Assembly: GCF_017115085.1 (NCBI RefSeq)
Contig: NZ_JABXKJ010000068.1
Location: 1-33,302 of the forward strand
Length of the DNA: 33,302 nucleotides
Source: Nostoc sp. NMS7
GTDB lineage: Bacteria > Cyanobacteriota > Cyanobacteriia > Cyanobacteriales > Nostocaceae
Reading direction: 5' to 3'
Part shown: positions 7,280 to 15,342 of the stretch, piece after piece
Layout of the letters: each line of letters starts with the position of its first letter
Numbering within the stretch: the stretch's first letter is position 1
The notes under the pieces: model-generated
The model's input: only the letters and a program-made list of their open reading frames with translations
Told to the model about the DNA's origin: nothing
Databases searched by the model: none
Translations under genes and position numbers: made by a program

Positions 7280-8824
7280 ATGGTGAACTCTACCCTCGTT
7301 GTCAGACTCTATGTCAACCCTATGACAGGGAATGATACTAATACTGGTTCACGGTTGAGTCCGTTTAAAAGCCTCAGCCGTGCCTTAAAAGCAATCAAAA
7401 TCCGCACGATAATTCATCTGGAATCCGGGATTTACAGCGCCGCTAGTGGTGAGGTGTTTCCACTGCTCATCCCTGGAGGGGCAACAGTGGTGGGTAACGA
7501 AGCTAATAAAGGTGCAGGGATTGTAATTTTCGGGAGTGGCCAGTATCAAAGTCCCAGCTTTTATATGCAAAATATTACGCTGCTCTTGGTAGATAATGCC
7601 AGTCTTTTAGGTGTAACTGTGACTAATCCCTCAGCCAAAGGTACTGGTATCTGGATTGAATCGGCTGCACCTACTTTAGCTAACAATACTTTGAGCAACT
7701 GTGGGCGGGAAGGTGTGTTTACCACTGGTACTGCCAAACCCGCAATTTTAGATAACATATTTGTGCAAAATACTGCTAGCGGGTTATTTATGGCACGTTA
7801 TAGCCAAGGAGAAGTACTGCGGAATCTATTTCAAAGAAACCCGTTAGGCATCGCAATTAGTGACTTTGCCGCTCCGGCGATCGCCAATAACAAATTATCA
7901 GAAAATGGCACAGCGATCGCACTTTCTCGCAACGCCCAACCTGTGCTGCGTCAAAATCTGATTGCTAAAAATACCCAAGGTGGCCTATTAGTCAATGGGA
8001 ATGCAATCCCCGATTTAGGTAATACCCAACATCCCGGTAATAATATTTTTCGTGATCATAGTGAATTCGATTTATACAATGCCACTACAGAAAAGCTGGT
8101 TTCCGTAGGTAATCAATTAAATCCTGCTCTAGTCAAGGGCTTGGTCGAATTGATCCCAAGCAATCGAGTAGCGGTTAGCACCAGTTTCTCTAACGCCCCA
8201 ACAGAATCCCGCTCTCAAAAACTCCCGGCGTCTCTCCAACTAGATGGACATTGGGCAGAACCATTCATTCAGGCATTAGTGAGCATGGATTTAACTCAGG
8301 GTTTTGCTGATGGTAGCTACCAGCCAGATAAACCGATGACTCGCGCCCAGTATGCGGCTTTGGTAGCGATCGCCTTTAACCCACTTCCCAAAGTTCCACC
8401 ACCTGATTTTACAGACGTACCCAAAGATTTTTGGGCTTATAGGGCGATCAAAATTGCGGCTAGCGCTGGCTTTGTTGGCGGATTTAGCGATCGCACTTTC
8501 CGTTCCGATCAAAATGTCCAACGGCTACAGGTGATTGTCTCCCTAGTAAACGGACTGGGACTACCAGCTGCTGATCACGGTGTTTTAAAAGTATATAGTG
8601 ATCGTCATTGGATTCCCGACTATGCCCGGATAGCTGTTGCCACTGCTACACAACATGGAATAGTTGTCAACTATCCAGATCCGAAAGTGCTTGCACCTTC
8701 ACGTTCGGTAACACGCGCCGAAGTTGCAGCGATGGTTTATCAGGCGTTAGTTGCCATTGGGCGAACACCTGCGATTAAATCAGTCTATGTAGGGTTGCAT
8801 TCTAGAAGTTCACAAGTAGAATAG
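7280..8824 (+). CDS. Parallel beta-helix (DUF1565) protein with SLH domains
   Basis: Taking the ATG at 7280 gives 514 residues. The N-terminal part starts LYVNPMTGNDTNTGS, the typical opening of DUF1565 right-handed beta-helix proteins, with turns such as NTLSNCGREGVF and NLFQRNPLGIAI continuing to about residue 290. Three S-layer homology domains follow at about 318-365 (GHWAEPFIQAL), 376-428 (FTDVPKDFWAYRAIKIA) and 437-490 (VYSDRHWIPDYARIAV), each with the TRAQ/TRAE-type conserved end. SLH domains normally bind cell wall polymers or span periplasm and outer surface, yet no signal peptide is visible. In-frame starts at 7220 (TTG) and 7241 (ATG) do not add a convincing one. The likely role is at the cell surface; the substrate is unknown. 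Confidence 0.88.
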   Translation: MVNSTLVVRLYVNPMTGNDTNTGSRLSPFKSLSRALKAIKIRTIIHLESGIYSAASGEVFPLLIPGGATVVGNEANKGAGIVIFGSGQYQSPSFYMQNITLLLVDNASLLGVTVTNPSAKGTGIWIESAAPTLANNTLSNCGREGVFTTGTAKPAILDNIFVQNTASGLFMARYSQGEVLRNLFQRNPLGIAISDFAAPAIANNKLSENGTAIALSRNAQPVLRQNLIAKNTQGGLLVNGNAIPDLGNTQHPGNNIFRDHSEFDLYNATTEKLVSVGNQLNPALVKGLVELIPSNRVAVSTSFSNAPTESRSQKLPASLQLDGHWAEPFIQALVSMDLTQGFADGSYQPDKPMTRAQYAALVAIAFNPLPKVPPPDFTDVPKDFWAYRAIKIAASAGFVGGFSDRTFRSDQNVQRLQVIVSLVNGLGLPAADHGVLKVYSDRHWIPDYARIAVATATQHGIVVNYPDPKVLAPSRSVTRAEVAAMVYQALVAIGRTPAIKSVYVGLHSRSSQVE

Positions 8825-8941
8825 GAAACACTGCCTCTCGGCTTAATAACTCGTGAAAAAAAACCATGTAGTTAAAAGCACGCTAGGCTAATATGCGATG
8901 GGTGACAAATCTGAGACCTATTGCCTAGAGATAATAGCCCC

Positions 8942-9709
8942 ATGTTAAGAACACTTCCAGATACATCTGCCAACTTAGCGATCGCCTTATTAATTAACTA
9001 TAGTTTCGATCTCAGTGGGTATAGTGCCAATGAGCTAGTTGAGCGTTGGCAAACGCAATATCCCCTTAATTGGCTACACCTGGCAGTGATTGAGGCACTA
9101 TATCAAGGTCGTTATAAAGGCGTTTCCGTGCAGCAAATCTTACTATTTTGGCAGCGCCGGGATCAGGCTACATATCATTTCAACATGGAATTTGAACGGA
9201 TGATTTGTAGCAAATTTCCCCAAAGCTTAACCTCATTGGCTGCACCAGCCCTACCGCCAGCCCAGAAAAACCCGACTCCAGAAAAAGTCACGAGTCCGCA
9301 ATTACCACCAGCTAAGATTCACAACGGCTATCAACAGACTAATACTGCAACTCTACAACTGAAAAGTTCCGAACCAAAGACATCTTTGAGTGAAGAAGAG
9401 GGGAAGCAGGAAGATAGAGATGATCAAACCGTTTTGAAGTCTCCGCTTTCTGGGAAATTTGCCTCTTCGTCAACCCTTCAGCTATCATCTGCTGTCAGCC
9501 AAAGGCAAACTTCACAATCAAGTCCCCCGCCCTCTGCATCACCATTGCATCATAAACGGGCAAAGCTGCTTCCACCTGCTGCTATTCATGCGCCAATCGG
9601 ACAATTTACTCCAGAAAAAAGTGATCGCTCTGAGTCTTTTACATCTAAACTCAAAGCGATGTCTGGTGAACAGAATCCAATTGTGGGGAATGGAGAGAGA
9701 CGCGATTAA
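8942..9709 (+). CDS. Conserved cyanobacterial protein of unknown function
   Basis: This 255-residue protein starts at the ATG at 8942; a TTG at 8921 would add seven residues. Residues 1 to about 95 look folded: SANLAIALLINYSFDLSGYSAN, WLHLAVIEALYQGRYKG and ILLFWQRRDQATYHF suggest a small helical domain. From about residue 97 on it is a Pro/Ser/Gln/Lys-rich disordered tail. No signal peptide or membrane segment is seen. The helical domain with a long tail resembles cyanobacterial proteins I know only as hypothetical. The stop codon lies inside a perfect 20-bp palindrome (9698-9717). Confidence 0.75.
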   Translation: MLRTLPDTSANLAIALLINYSFDLSGYSANELVERWQTQYPLNWLHLAVIEALYQGRYKGVSVQQILLFWQRRDQATYHFNMEFERMICSKFPQSLTSLAAPALPPAQKNPTPEKVTSPQLPPAKIHNGYQQTNTATLQLKSSEPKTSLSEEEGKQEDRDDQTVLKSPLSGKFASSSTLQLSSAVSQRQTSQSSPPPSASPLHHKRAKLLPPAAIHAPIGQFTPEKSDRSESFTSKLKAMSGEQNPIVGNGERRD

Positions 9710-9717
9710 TCGCGTCT
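9698..9717. repeat. Perfect 20-bp palindrome overlapping a stop codon
   Basis: AGACGCGATTAATCGCGTCT is its own reverse complement and is followed by GTAC. It supplies the last codons and the TAA stop of the upstream gene and sits between two convergent genes, so it may end transcription from either side. A near copy lies at 25004-25023, and related sequence is inside the element at 17119-17253. Confidence 0.75.
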
Positions 9718-9756
9718 GTACTGGGTAATGGGGGAGTAATGAATGTTTTTAGGTCT

Positions 9757-11832
9757 TTACTCTGCAACTAACTCCTTAAAGCGCTGATCATCGGCAATAT
9801 CATCAAAATCTAGGTCAGTTGCTGCGTCTTCTTTATACCTGGGATTAAGTTCAATTGCTTGTTGTAGAGTTAGCAGAGATAGTTCAACTTGTCTTTGCAG
9901 TGCGTAACACGCTGCTTTGTTATAATAGGCACTGGCATAATCTGACTTAATTTCTAAGGCTTTGTTAAAACTAGCGATCGCTTCATCATCGCGTCCCAAT
10001 CTTACCAAAGTATAACCGCGTTTATCCCAGATTTTGGGAGAATTGGGTTGGAATTCCAGGGCTTTCTCTAAGGAAACCATTGCCTCTTCGTATTGTTCTA
10101 ATGCTACTAAAGAAAGACTGCGATTCAACCAAGCAACAGGATCATCAGGTTTGATTTGTATAGCTTTGTCAAATGAGGCAAAGGCTTGCTGATGTTGTTG
10201 TAAATTTCCGAAAGCAACGCCGCGATCGCACCAAGCTTGATGATAATCTGGTTGAATCGCAATCGCTCGATCATAGGATGCGATCGCCTCTTTGTAGCGT
10301 TTTAACCTTCCGAGAGTTAGACCGCGTTTTAACCAAGCCACAGGTTGATCAGGTTGGATTTTAACCGCTTGGTTGTAAGCTGCGATCGCATCTTCATAGC
10401 GCTTTTCAGAAAACAGTCCATCTGCCTGTTTTACATATTCATCAGCAGTGAGTTCTGGTTGTTGCGGCTGTTCTTGTATTTCTTCCTCAACTTCAGAATT
10501 TACAATCTCTCGGATGGATTCAGGTGTAATTTCAGTTAGTTCTTGAAGGATCAGATCCTTTCTTTCTTGGGCATCCAATTGTAATTCAGATTGAGAGACA
10601 AACTCAGTTTCTAATCTTTCTAACTTCTCCAAAATCAGAATTTTTTGTTGTTGAGCATTCAATTGTAATTCGGAGAATTGCGAAGTAAACTCAGAACCAG
10701 ATTTTTCTAAATTCTCAATGATTAACTCTTTGCACTTTTGAGCATCTATTTGTAATTCTGATAGTTGTTCAGTAAACTCTGACTCCAATGTTGCTAAACT
10801 CTCAACAATTTTATTTTTTTGTTCCTGAGCATCTATCTGTAATTCCGATAATTGAGACTTCAGTTGATTATCTAATTTTTCTAAACTTTCAAATGTAATC
10901 TCTTTTTTATTTTGAGCATCTAGCTGTAATTCCGATAAGTTTTCAGCAAATTTGGACTGCAATTTTGTTAAATTTTCAAGAGCTATATCCTTTTGCTTTT
11001 GAGCATCAGACTGCCATCCCGAAAGTTGAGATGTGAACTCAGACCTTGATACTTCTAAATCAAAAACGGCTAGTTCTTGCTGTTGTTGCACACCTAACTT
11101 TAACTTAGACAGTTCCTCTGCCATCACAGATGCTAATTTTCCTAGATTTTCCAGTGCTATATCTCTTTGTTGTTGAGCATCAAACTCTAACTTAGATAGC
11201 CCGGAAGCAAATTTTGACTCTAAAATTTCTATATTTTCTTGAGATTTTTTGAGTTCAGTTTCTAATCTACTTAATACCTGTGCTTTAGCTAAAGCTAGCT
11301 CAGATGTAATAATAGATATATTTTCTTCTTCACTTTTAATTTTTTGCTGTAAAGCAGCTGTTTCTTGTTCTAATTCATAATTTATTTTTTTAGCTGATTG
11401 AATAACATTTTCAGCCTCTTCTTTAACGGTGGTTAGCTGATTTTGTAATTTTTCCATTCCCTGTAATTGTTGCATTGCTCTCTCAACAATTTCACGGATT
11501 ATCACCCGTCGCAAGAGCCAAAATAAAGCAATGATTGCGACTGGAAATAGGCTTAATATAACTAGCCAGACATTGAGTAAGATAGTTGTACGGCTAAAAG
11601 CGCTATTAAAATCAGATTGGACTTGCTGTTGAATTCGCTTTTCGGTTCGTAGTCGTGCTAATTCTTCCCGTTCCTGATTCGATAAGACTGGAGTAAGAGT
11701 TACTGCTGGGGAAGGTGATGGTGCAGATTGACCAGTGGCAATTCCAACGGATAAAAGTAAGGGTAAAAAGACAATAGCACTTTTTACAATTAAAGCGAAA
11801 ACAGCTTGATTTTTACTTTTCATAACAACCAT
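9757..11832 (-). CDS. Membrane-anchored coiled-coil/TPR protein
   Basis: This 691-residue protein has a signal peptide or first membrane segment (about 13-33), a short Pro/Ser-rich stretch, and a second membrane segment (about 84-107, followed by RR). A long coiled coil runs to about residue 435, and at least five TPR units occupy 463-666 (for example AWLKRGLTLGRLKRYKEAIASYDRAI). Residues 212-434 are about eight tandem copies of a 29-residue unit with consensus LSELQxDAQxxKxxxxExL. By the positive-inside rule, the coiled coil and TPR part would be cytoplasmic. TPR domains bind partner proteins; the partner is unknown. The first ATG (11832) or the one three codons on (11823) could be the start, neither with a good ribosome binding site. 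Confidence 0.85.
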   Translation of the reverse strand: MVVMKSKNQAVFALIVKSAIVFLPLLLSVGIATGQSAPSPSPAVTLTPVLSNQEREELARLRTEKRIQQQVQSDFNSAFSRTTILLNVWLVILSLFPVAIIALFWLLRRVIIREIVERAMQQLQGMEKLQNQLTTVKEEAENVIQSAKKINYELEQETAALQQKIKSEEENISIITSELALAKAQVLSRLETELKKSQENIEILESKFASGLSKLEFDAQQQRDIALENLGKLASVMAEELSKLKLGVQQQQELAVFDLEVSRSEFTSQLSGWQSDAQKQKDIALENLTKLQSKFAENLSELQLDAQNKKEITFESLEKLDNQLKSQLSELQIDAQEQKNKIVESLATLESEFTEQLSELQIDAQKCKELIIENLEKSGSEFTSQFSELQLNAQQQKILILEKLERLETEFVSQSELQLDAQERKDLILQELTEITPESIREIVNSEVEEEIQEQPQQPELTADEYVKQADGLFSEKRYEDAIAAYNQAVKIQPDQPVAWLKRGLTLGRLKRYKEAIASYDRAIAIQPDYHQAWCDRGVAFGNLQQHQQAFASFDKAIQIKPDDPVAWLNRSLSLVALEQYEEAMVSLEKALEFQPNSPKIWDKRGYTLVRLGRDDEAIASFNKALEIKSDYASAYYNKAACYALQRQVELSLLTLQQAIELNPRYKEDAATDLDFDDIADDQRFKELVAE
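10531..11199 (-). repeat. 87-bp (29-residue) tandem coding repeat, about 8 units
   Basis: Units begin at residues 212, 241, 270, 299, 328, 357, 386 and 415 of the coiled-coil/TPR protein, all exactly 29 residues apart. The last unit has lost one residue and is partial. Conserved positions are Leu at 1 and 4, Asp-Ala-Gln near 7-9 and Leu at 19. Units 4-7 are the most alike, implying recent expansion by duplication. Confidence 0.85.
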
Positions 11833-11910
11833 CTCAGTCTGTTGGTCAGTTTTTGAAGCTGTGTGCCTCTCTCCAATCTATAACAAAATTAACTAGTTAA
11901 AAACAGTAAA

Positions 11911-11931
11911 GGGTAGGCAATATGCCTACCC
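11911..11931 (-). terminator. Hairpin terminator of the PEP-CTERM gene
   Basis: GGGTAGGCA (11911-11919) pairs perfectly with TGCCTACCC (11923-11931) over a 3-nt loop. Read on the minus strand it follows the stop codon of the PEP-CTERM gene by about 40 bases and leads into a T-rich run. Confidence 0.7.
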
Positions 11932-11972
11932 TACAAATAAATTAATTTAGAACACAATCATTATTGAGCGTT

Positions 11973-12833
11973 TTATTGTTTGCGCTTCAGGACTGAACTA
12001 GCCCCAAAAGTACCCAATACCAATAAACCTAATATAGAAGCGGGTTCTGGAACGCTTTGGCTAGAAGCCGTGTATTTGATATCGCCAATACCGATACCGT
12101 GGTCATCTGGATTTCTAGTGCCGATATCATCGCCATCGGTAAAGACCAACTCGAAACGGTCAATAGCACTAGCAAACTTCACTAGCACAGTACCGTAATC
12201 TCCGTTAGTAGCATCTGAATCAAATCCTATACCATCAATAGTGTAAGCATCGACTTGCTGGATAGTATTTTTTTGAGTCAAAAACGGACTAAAAATGGGG
12301 TTAACAACCTGATTTCCCAAAAATCCCTTCAAAATTACCCTATCTTGCCAAGTTTTATTATTGCTGATATCAACATCAAACAGCTTGAAGGTGACATCTG
12401 TGAGGGGACTACTAAAATCTTTGAAGCTAGTCGTCATAGTCAGCGAGTTAGCCCCCTTTGTCAGACCAACTGCTGAAGCGTCAATTTGTAGATGCAGACT
12501 TTTGTCGTTTGCATCCTGACTACCATTGAGAGTGCTGTTAATGGCGGGAGTCAACCCACTACCACCAAAACTAGCGAACTTAATGTCCGAACCAAGGTCA
12601 AATTTCAGGTCAACTGTTCCTGCACCAGCTTGAAAAGTCCGAACTTGACCTGATTGTGGGGGAGTCCATCCACTGGCGAGTTGATCCCAGTCTATCAAGG
12701 TTTGAGTGTTCCCTATATTAGATGCCTTCGCTGTTGTTGGCATCAGGACAGTTCCTGTTAAGGCTACAACACATCCTAGTTTAAATAAAAAACCTTTTTT
12801 CAACATATCTTTGAATCCGTGTGGGATGCTCAC
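11973..12833 (-). CDS. PEP-CTERM sorting domain protein
   Basis: This 286-residue protein has an N-terminal signal peptide (hydrophobic core GCVVALTGTVLM, probable cleavage after AKA near residue 37). The secreted middle is rich in beta-strand, Gly, Ser and Asp. The C-terminus is a textbook PEP-CTERM tag: VPEP (261-264), a hydrophobic helix (ASILGLLVLGTFGASSVL) and a basic KRKQ end. In bacteria with exosortase the tag directs proteins to the envelope, where it is cut off; export and possible link to exopolysaccharide are inferred from that. The middle domain matches no family I recognise. Transcription ends at the hairpin at 11911-11931. Confidence 0.9.
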   Translation of the reverse strand: MSIPHGFKDMLKKGFLFKLGCVVALTGTVLMPTTAKASNIGNTQTLIDWDQLASGWTPPQSGQVRTFQAGAGTVDLKFDLGSDIKFASFGGSGLTPAINSTLNGSQDANDKSLHLQIDASAVGLTKGANSLTMTTSFKDFSSPLTDVTFKLFDVDISNNKTWQDRVILKGFLGNQVVNPIFSPFLTQKNTIQQVDAYTIDGIGFDSDATNGDYGTVLVKFASAIDRFELVFTDGDDIGTRNPDDHGIGIGDIKYTASSQSVPEPASILGLLVLGTFGASSVLKRKQ

Positions 12834-13192
12834 TCTGTTAATGCAAGTTCATCGTGTCACATCTCTTAACTAAGTGGCTACTCATTTACAATATCTTATT
12901 TTTTACAGTGAATATACTTAGATTAAATTTCTAGTGATAGTTAAAAAACTTTTTTGGACTAAAACTGCCTTAGTAAATAGGCTTTTAGGCTTCAGGAATT
13001 TGCTTTAAGTTAGATGAAATTGAGACTTTGGTAGTGAAAAGTACAAATGAATGTAAAGAATATATCAGCACTGGTTGAGCGCAGATACTTTTTATAGTGG
13101 GGTGGGCATCTTGCAATCTTTAAACTAACATCAGATTATGTATGGTAAGCAAATTATTTCTCCTAAAATTTACTTAACAAAGGCGGTAGAAA
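12834..13192. other. Divergent intergenic region
   Basis: This AT-rich gap lies between the PEP-CTERM gene (minus) and the 86-residue gene (plus) and should hold both promoters. I see no clear -35/-10 pair, repeat or RNA gene. Confidence 0.4.
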
Positions 13193-13453
13193 ATGGGTCG
13201 CTTAAATCCTTATACATTGCAATTGCAGATTACCCGAATGTTTGAGCAAGGGCAATCATTTTTTGCCACAACCAAAGTACAGGAATGGTTAAAAGAACAC
13301 AAACACAATCCAGAAGATTATGACATTATTTTCCATAAAAAACCCGCACCTCCTGGTTCAAAAGAAGTGATGGTAGTAGAAATTGAATTACGCCGCAAAG
13401 ATGGACAACCTGTAGATCCTTGGTTGCAGGAACAAGCAAATCTCCATGCCTGA
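13193..13453 (+). CDS. Small conserved cyanobacterial protein
   Basis: This 86-residue soluble protein begins MGRLNPYTLQLQITRMFEQG and has a mixed alpha/beta pattern (helix, then EDYDIIFHKK and EVMVVEIELRR strands). There is no signal peptide or membrane segment. I recognise the sequence style as a conserved cyanobacterial hypothetical but know no function. A weak GGCGG lies about five bases before the ATG. A hairpin at 13516-13538 probably ends its transcript, so it appears to stand alone. Confidence 0.8.
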   Translation: MGRLNPYTLQLQITRMFEQGQSFFATTKVQEWLKEHKHNPEDYDIIFHKKPAPPGSKEVMVVEIELRRKDGQPVDPWLQEQANLHA

Positions 13454-13515
13454 TTTTAGCAACTAGCAATTTTCAATTTAAATTCATATTATCTTAACAG
13501 AATTTCCCAAAGTAT

Positions 13516-13545
13516 AGCGTTCCCAATTGCGGAACGCTCTTTGTT
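13516..13545 (+). terminator. Hairpin after the 86-residue gene
   Basis: AGCGTTCC (13516-13523) pairs with GGAACGCT (13531-13538) over a 7-nt loop and is followed by CTTTGTT. It could end transcription on the plus strand. Confidence 0.6.
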
Positions 13546-13547
13546 AT

Positions 13548-13943
13548 CTAGATATTCTCTGTGTGATTGCCCATATCAAAAACATTAAATTCAATCCCGT
13601 CTAACTTCAGCCTCAAAGCCTCTAATAAGAGATTTACCCTTTCTTCAATAAAAATAGTTAGGGCGTGTTCAGGAAGTGCATCGGCTCTTGACCATTCAAG
13701 AATAATTGTAGCTATAAGATGAGAGTGTAGGACTGTCTCTAAACCAGGCTGGTCATATTCTTTGAGATAATCTAATGGATTTTTATCACTAATTTTCAAA
13801 TTAGTTATTTGAGAGAGATAGGCAATATTCATCAAGCTGTCAGATTCTATTTGAGTAGCAATGCCACTCTGTTTAATAAAGTTAACTGGAAATATATGGT
13901 GCAAGTTGGGCTTATCTGTGAACAAGTAATAAACATCAGACAA
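13548..13943 (-). pseudogene. C-terminal HNH remnant of a GmrSD/DUF262-like endonuclease
   Basis: The frame carries PNLHHIFPVNF followed by DSLMNIAYLSQITNLKISDKNPLDYL. That LHHIFP plus N-x-A-x-L-x-x-x-x-N-x-x-I-S-x-K-x-P pattern is the HNH nuclease end of DUF262/DUF1524 (GmrSD-type) proteins, which restrict modified phage DNA. Only about 130 residues remain; the large N-terminal DUF262 NTPase part is absent, and stops lie just upstream (13950-13952). The best initiator is a TTG with no ribosome binding site. A neighbouring minus frame upstream (IKPDDNIF, about 13943-13970) reads as though it could precede SDVYYLF, which suggests a frameshift. Probably a leftover of a lost defence gene. Confidence 0.6.
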
Positions 13944-14095
13944 AATATATTATCATCTGGCTTAATCCGATTAGTGTATGTAAACATTGAATTAACCTTA
14001 CCTAATTTTGAGTAAATATCAAGATTGGTGTGTGAATTTAACTTTTTTTAGTAAAATTCCATACAAAGCTAACTGATATTTAATTAAGTGGCAAC

Positions 14096-15124
14096 TCAGA
14101 TTTTAGTAAACTTCTGCAACCTTTGTTCCATCCCAACGTTGCCCTGTAAACCTCCTGTGTGTACTAGTAGCAATGAATCGCCTTTACAAAAAAATCCTTG
14201 CTTTAGTAAATCCATCACTCCGTAAAACATTTTAGCGGTATATACGTAATCCAGGGGTACGCCGTGTTCCTCCCTGAACTGCTGGCTAAACTGTAGCAAC
14301 TCGTCGTTCACCTTTGCATAGCCGCCAAAGTGGTAATCACACACTAATTCCCAGTCAGCCGCAGAGGTATATGGCGAGGTTAAACCAGATGCGAGGTAAT
14401 TTGTCAACAAACTTTCGATTTCTTGTGCCAGAAAAGCCCCATTTTTCAATACTGGAAAAGCGATCGCTCTTTGCTTATGATCTAACGAAAGCGCAATACC
14501 AGCCAGTGTAGTAGCTGTACCGCTGGCTACGCATATATGATCAAATGCGTAGGCGTAGCCAGCCGTAGGTCTTACCCTGAGCCTGTCGTTCGCGCAGCGC
14601 GATGCCCTGAGCTTGCCGAAGGGTCTCGTAGAGAAGGGCATCGCATCACCAACTATCTCTGTGCAACCGCGCACACCATTTAAATTACTCCCACCTTCAG
14701 GAATGATAAACACCTCACCGAAGCGTTGTTGCAGATATTCCTGTAGCGCTGGTGTGTTGCGCTGTCGATACGTCTCGCGGTTCAAGTACACAAGCTGCAT
14801 ACCCTGTTGTACAGCGAAACTCAGCGTTGGGTTGAGTGGTAGCCTCTGTTCCCCACGAATTACACCAATGGTGCGAAAACCGAAAAGATTACCAGCCGCC
14901 GCAGTTGCATAGATGTGATTGGAATAAGCGCCGCCAAAAGTCAGCAGTGTCGTGAAATTTTTCTCCTCGGCCTCCAAAAGATTGTATTTCAGCTTGAACC
15001 ACTTGTTGCCGTTAACCCACGGGTGCATGAGATCGAGGCGTAGCACATACAGATTAACACCAGCGTCACGGGTGATTTCGCTGTTGATTTGTTGTAGAGG
15101 AGGAGGAAAAAAGATTAACGACAT
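14096..15124 (-). CDS. PLP-dependent D-cysteine desulfhydrase/ACC deaminase-like enzyme
   Basis: This 342-residue protein belongs to the beta family of PLP enzymes related to D-cysteine desulfhydrase and 1-aminocyclopropane-1-carboxylate deaminase. NGNKWFKLKYN carries the probable PLP-binding lysine (K41). FGGAYSNHIYATAAAG matches the substrate-binding serine loop, and ICVASGTATTLAG resembles the phosphate-binding Gly/Ser/Thr loop. The exact substrate cannot be told from sequence. Between TEIVGDA and FDHICVASGT are about 33 extra residues (161-193, MPFSTRPFGKLRAS...) encoded by a dispersed palindromic repeat in frame, in a loop where relatives have only a few residues. The enzyme may tolerate it. 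It is divergent from flv4. Confidence 0.85.
   Translation of the reverse strand: MSLIFFPPPLQQINSEITRDAGVNLYVLRLDLMHPWVNGNKWFKLKYNLLEAEEKNFTTLLTFGGAYSNHIYATAAAGNLFGFRTIGVIRGEQRLPLNPTLSFAVQQGMQLVYLNRETYRQRNTPALQEYLQQRFGEVFIIPEGGSNLNGVRGCTEIVGDAMPFSTRPFGKLRASRCANDRLRVRPTAGYAYAFDHICVASGTATTLAGIALSLDHKQRAIAFPVLKNGAFLAQEIESLLTNYLASGLTSPYTSAADWELVCDYHFGGYAKVNDELLQFSQQFREEHGVPLDYVYTAKMFYGVMDLLKQGFFCKGDSLLLVHTGGLQGNVGMEQRLQKFTKI
14546..14644. repeat. Dispersed palindromic repeat inserted in frame in coding DNA
   Basis: About 99 bases inside the desulfhydrase-like gene look like a small dispersed repeat. GCGATGCCC (14599-14607) pairs exactly with GGGCATCGC (14636-14644). GCGTAGGCGTAGCC, a word common in Nostocales repeats, lies at 14548-14561. 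The insert is a multiple of three and stop-free on the coding strand, so the gene stays open. Boundaries are estimated from where the protein family resumes. Confidence 0.65.
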
Positions 15125-15192
15125 GTGTCAACATTGTAACTTAGAATTTATATTCTCTCACATTCATTGTTGAACATAAAAATAATGATAAA

Positions 15193-15224
15193 CATTGAGT
15201 AATTCAATGGTAAGTCCATCAAAT
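15193..15224. promoter_or_regulatory. Candidate LysR-type operator upstream of flv4
   Basis: CATTGA (15193-15198) and TCAATG (15204-15209) form a perfect inverted repeat with a 5-nt spacer, about 135 bases before the flv4 start. TCAATG is followed eight bases later by ATCAAA (15218-15223). NdhR/CcmR, the low-CO2 regulator of cyanobacteria, is reported to favour TCAATG-N10-ATCAAT, so this is close but not exact. The region is shared with the divergent desulfhydrase gene. Binding is inferred only. Confidence 0.35.
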
Positions 15225-15342
15225 GAAGAATAAATCTTTCTGATGATTACCTTTAGAAATTGGCATTTTACTAATTGAGTATTTCAGGTAAATATAAGAA
15301 ACATAACACTCGCTCCAGATAATATCTTTTTGGAGAAAATAA

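Noticed and set aside
9459..9728. 89-codon plus-strand frame
   Set aside because: Lies within the disordered tail of the gene at 8942-9709 in another frame.
10531..11199. Regular 87-bp repeat considered as a CRISPR or satellite array
   Set aside because: Units are diverged, in frame and coding; no conserved repeat with unique spacers.
14613..14912. 99-codon plus-strand frame opposite the desulfhydrase-like gene
   Set aside because: Antisense shadow of a well-supported enzyme gene.
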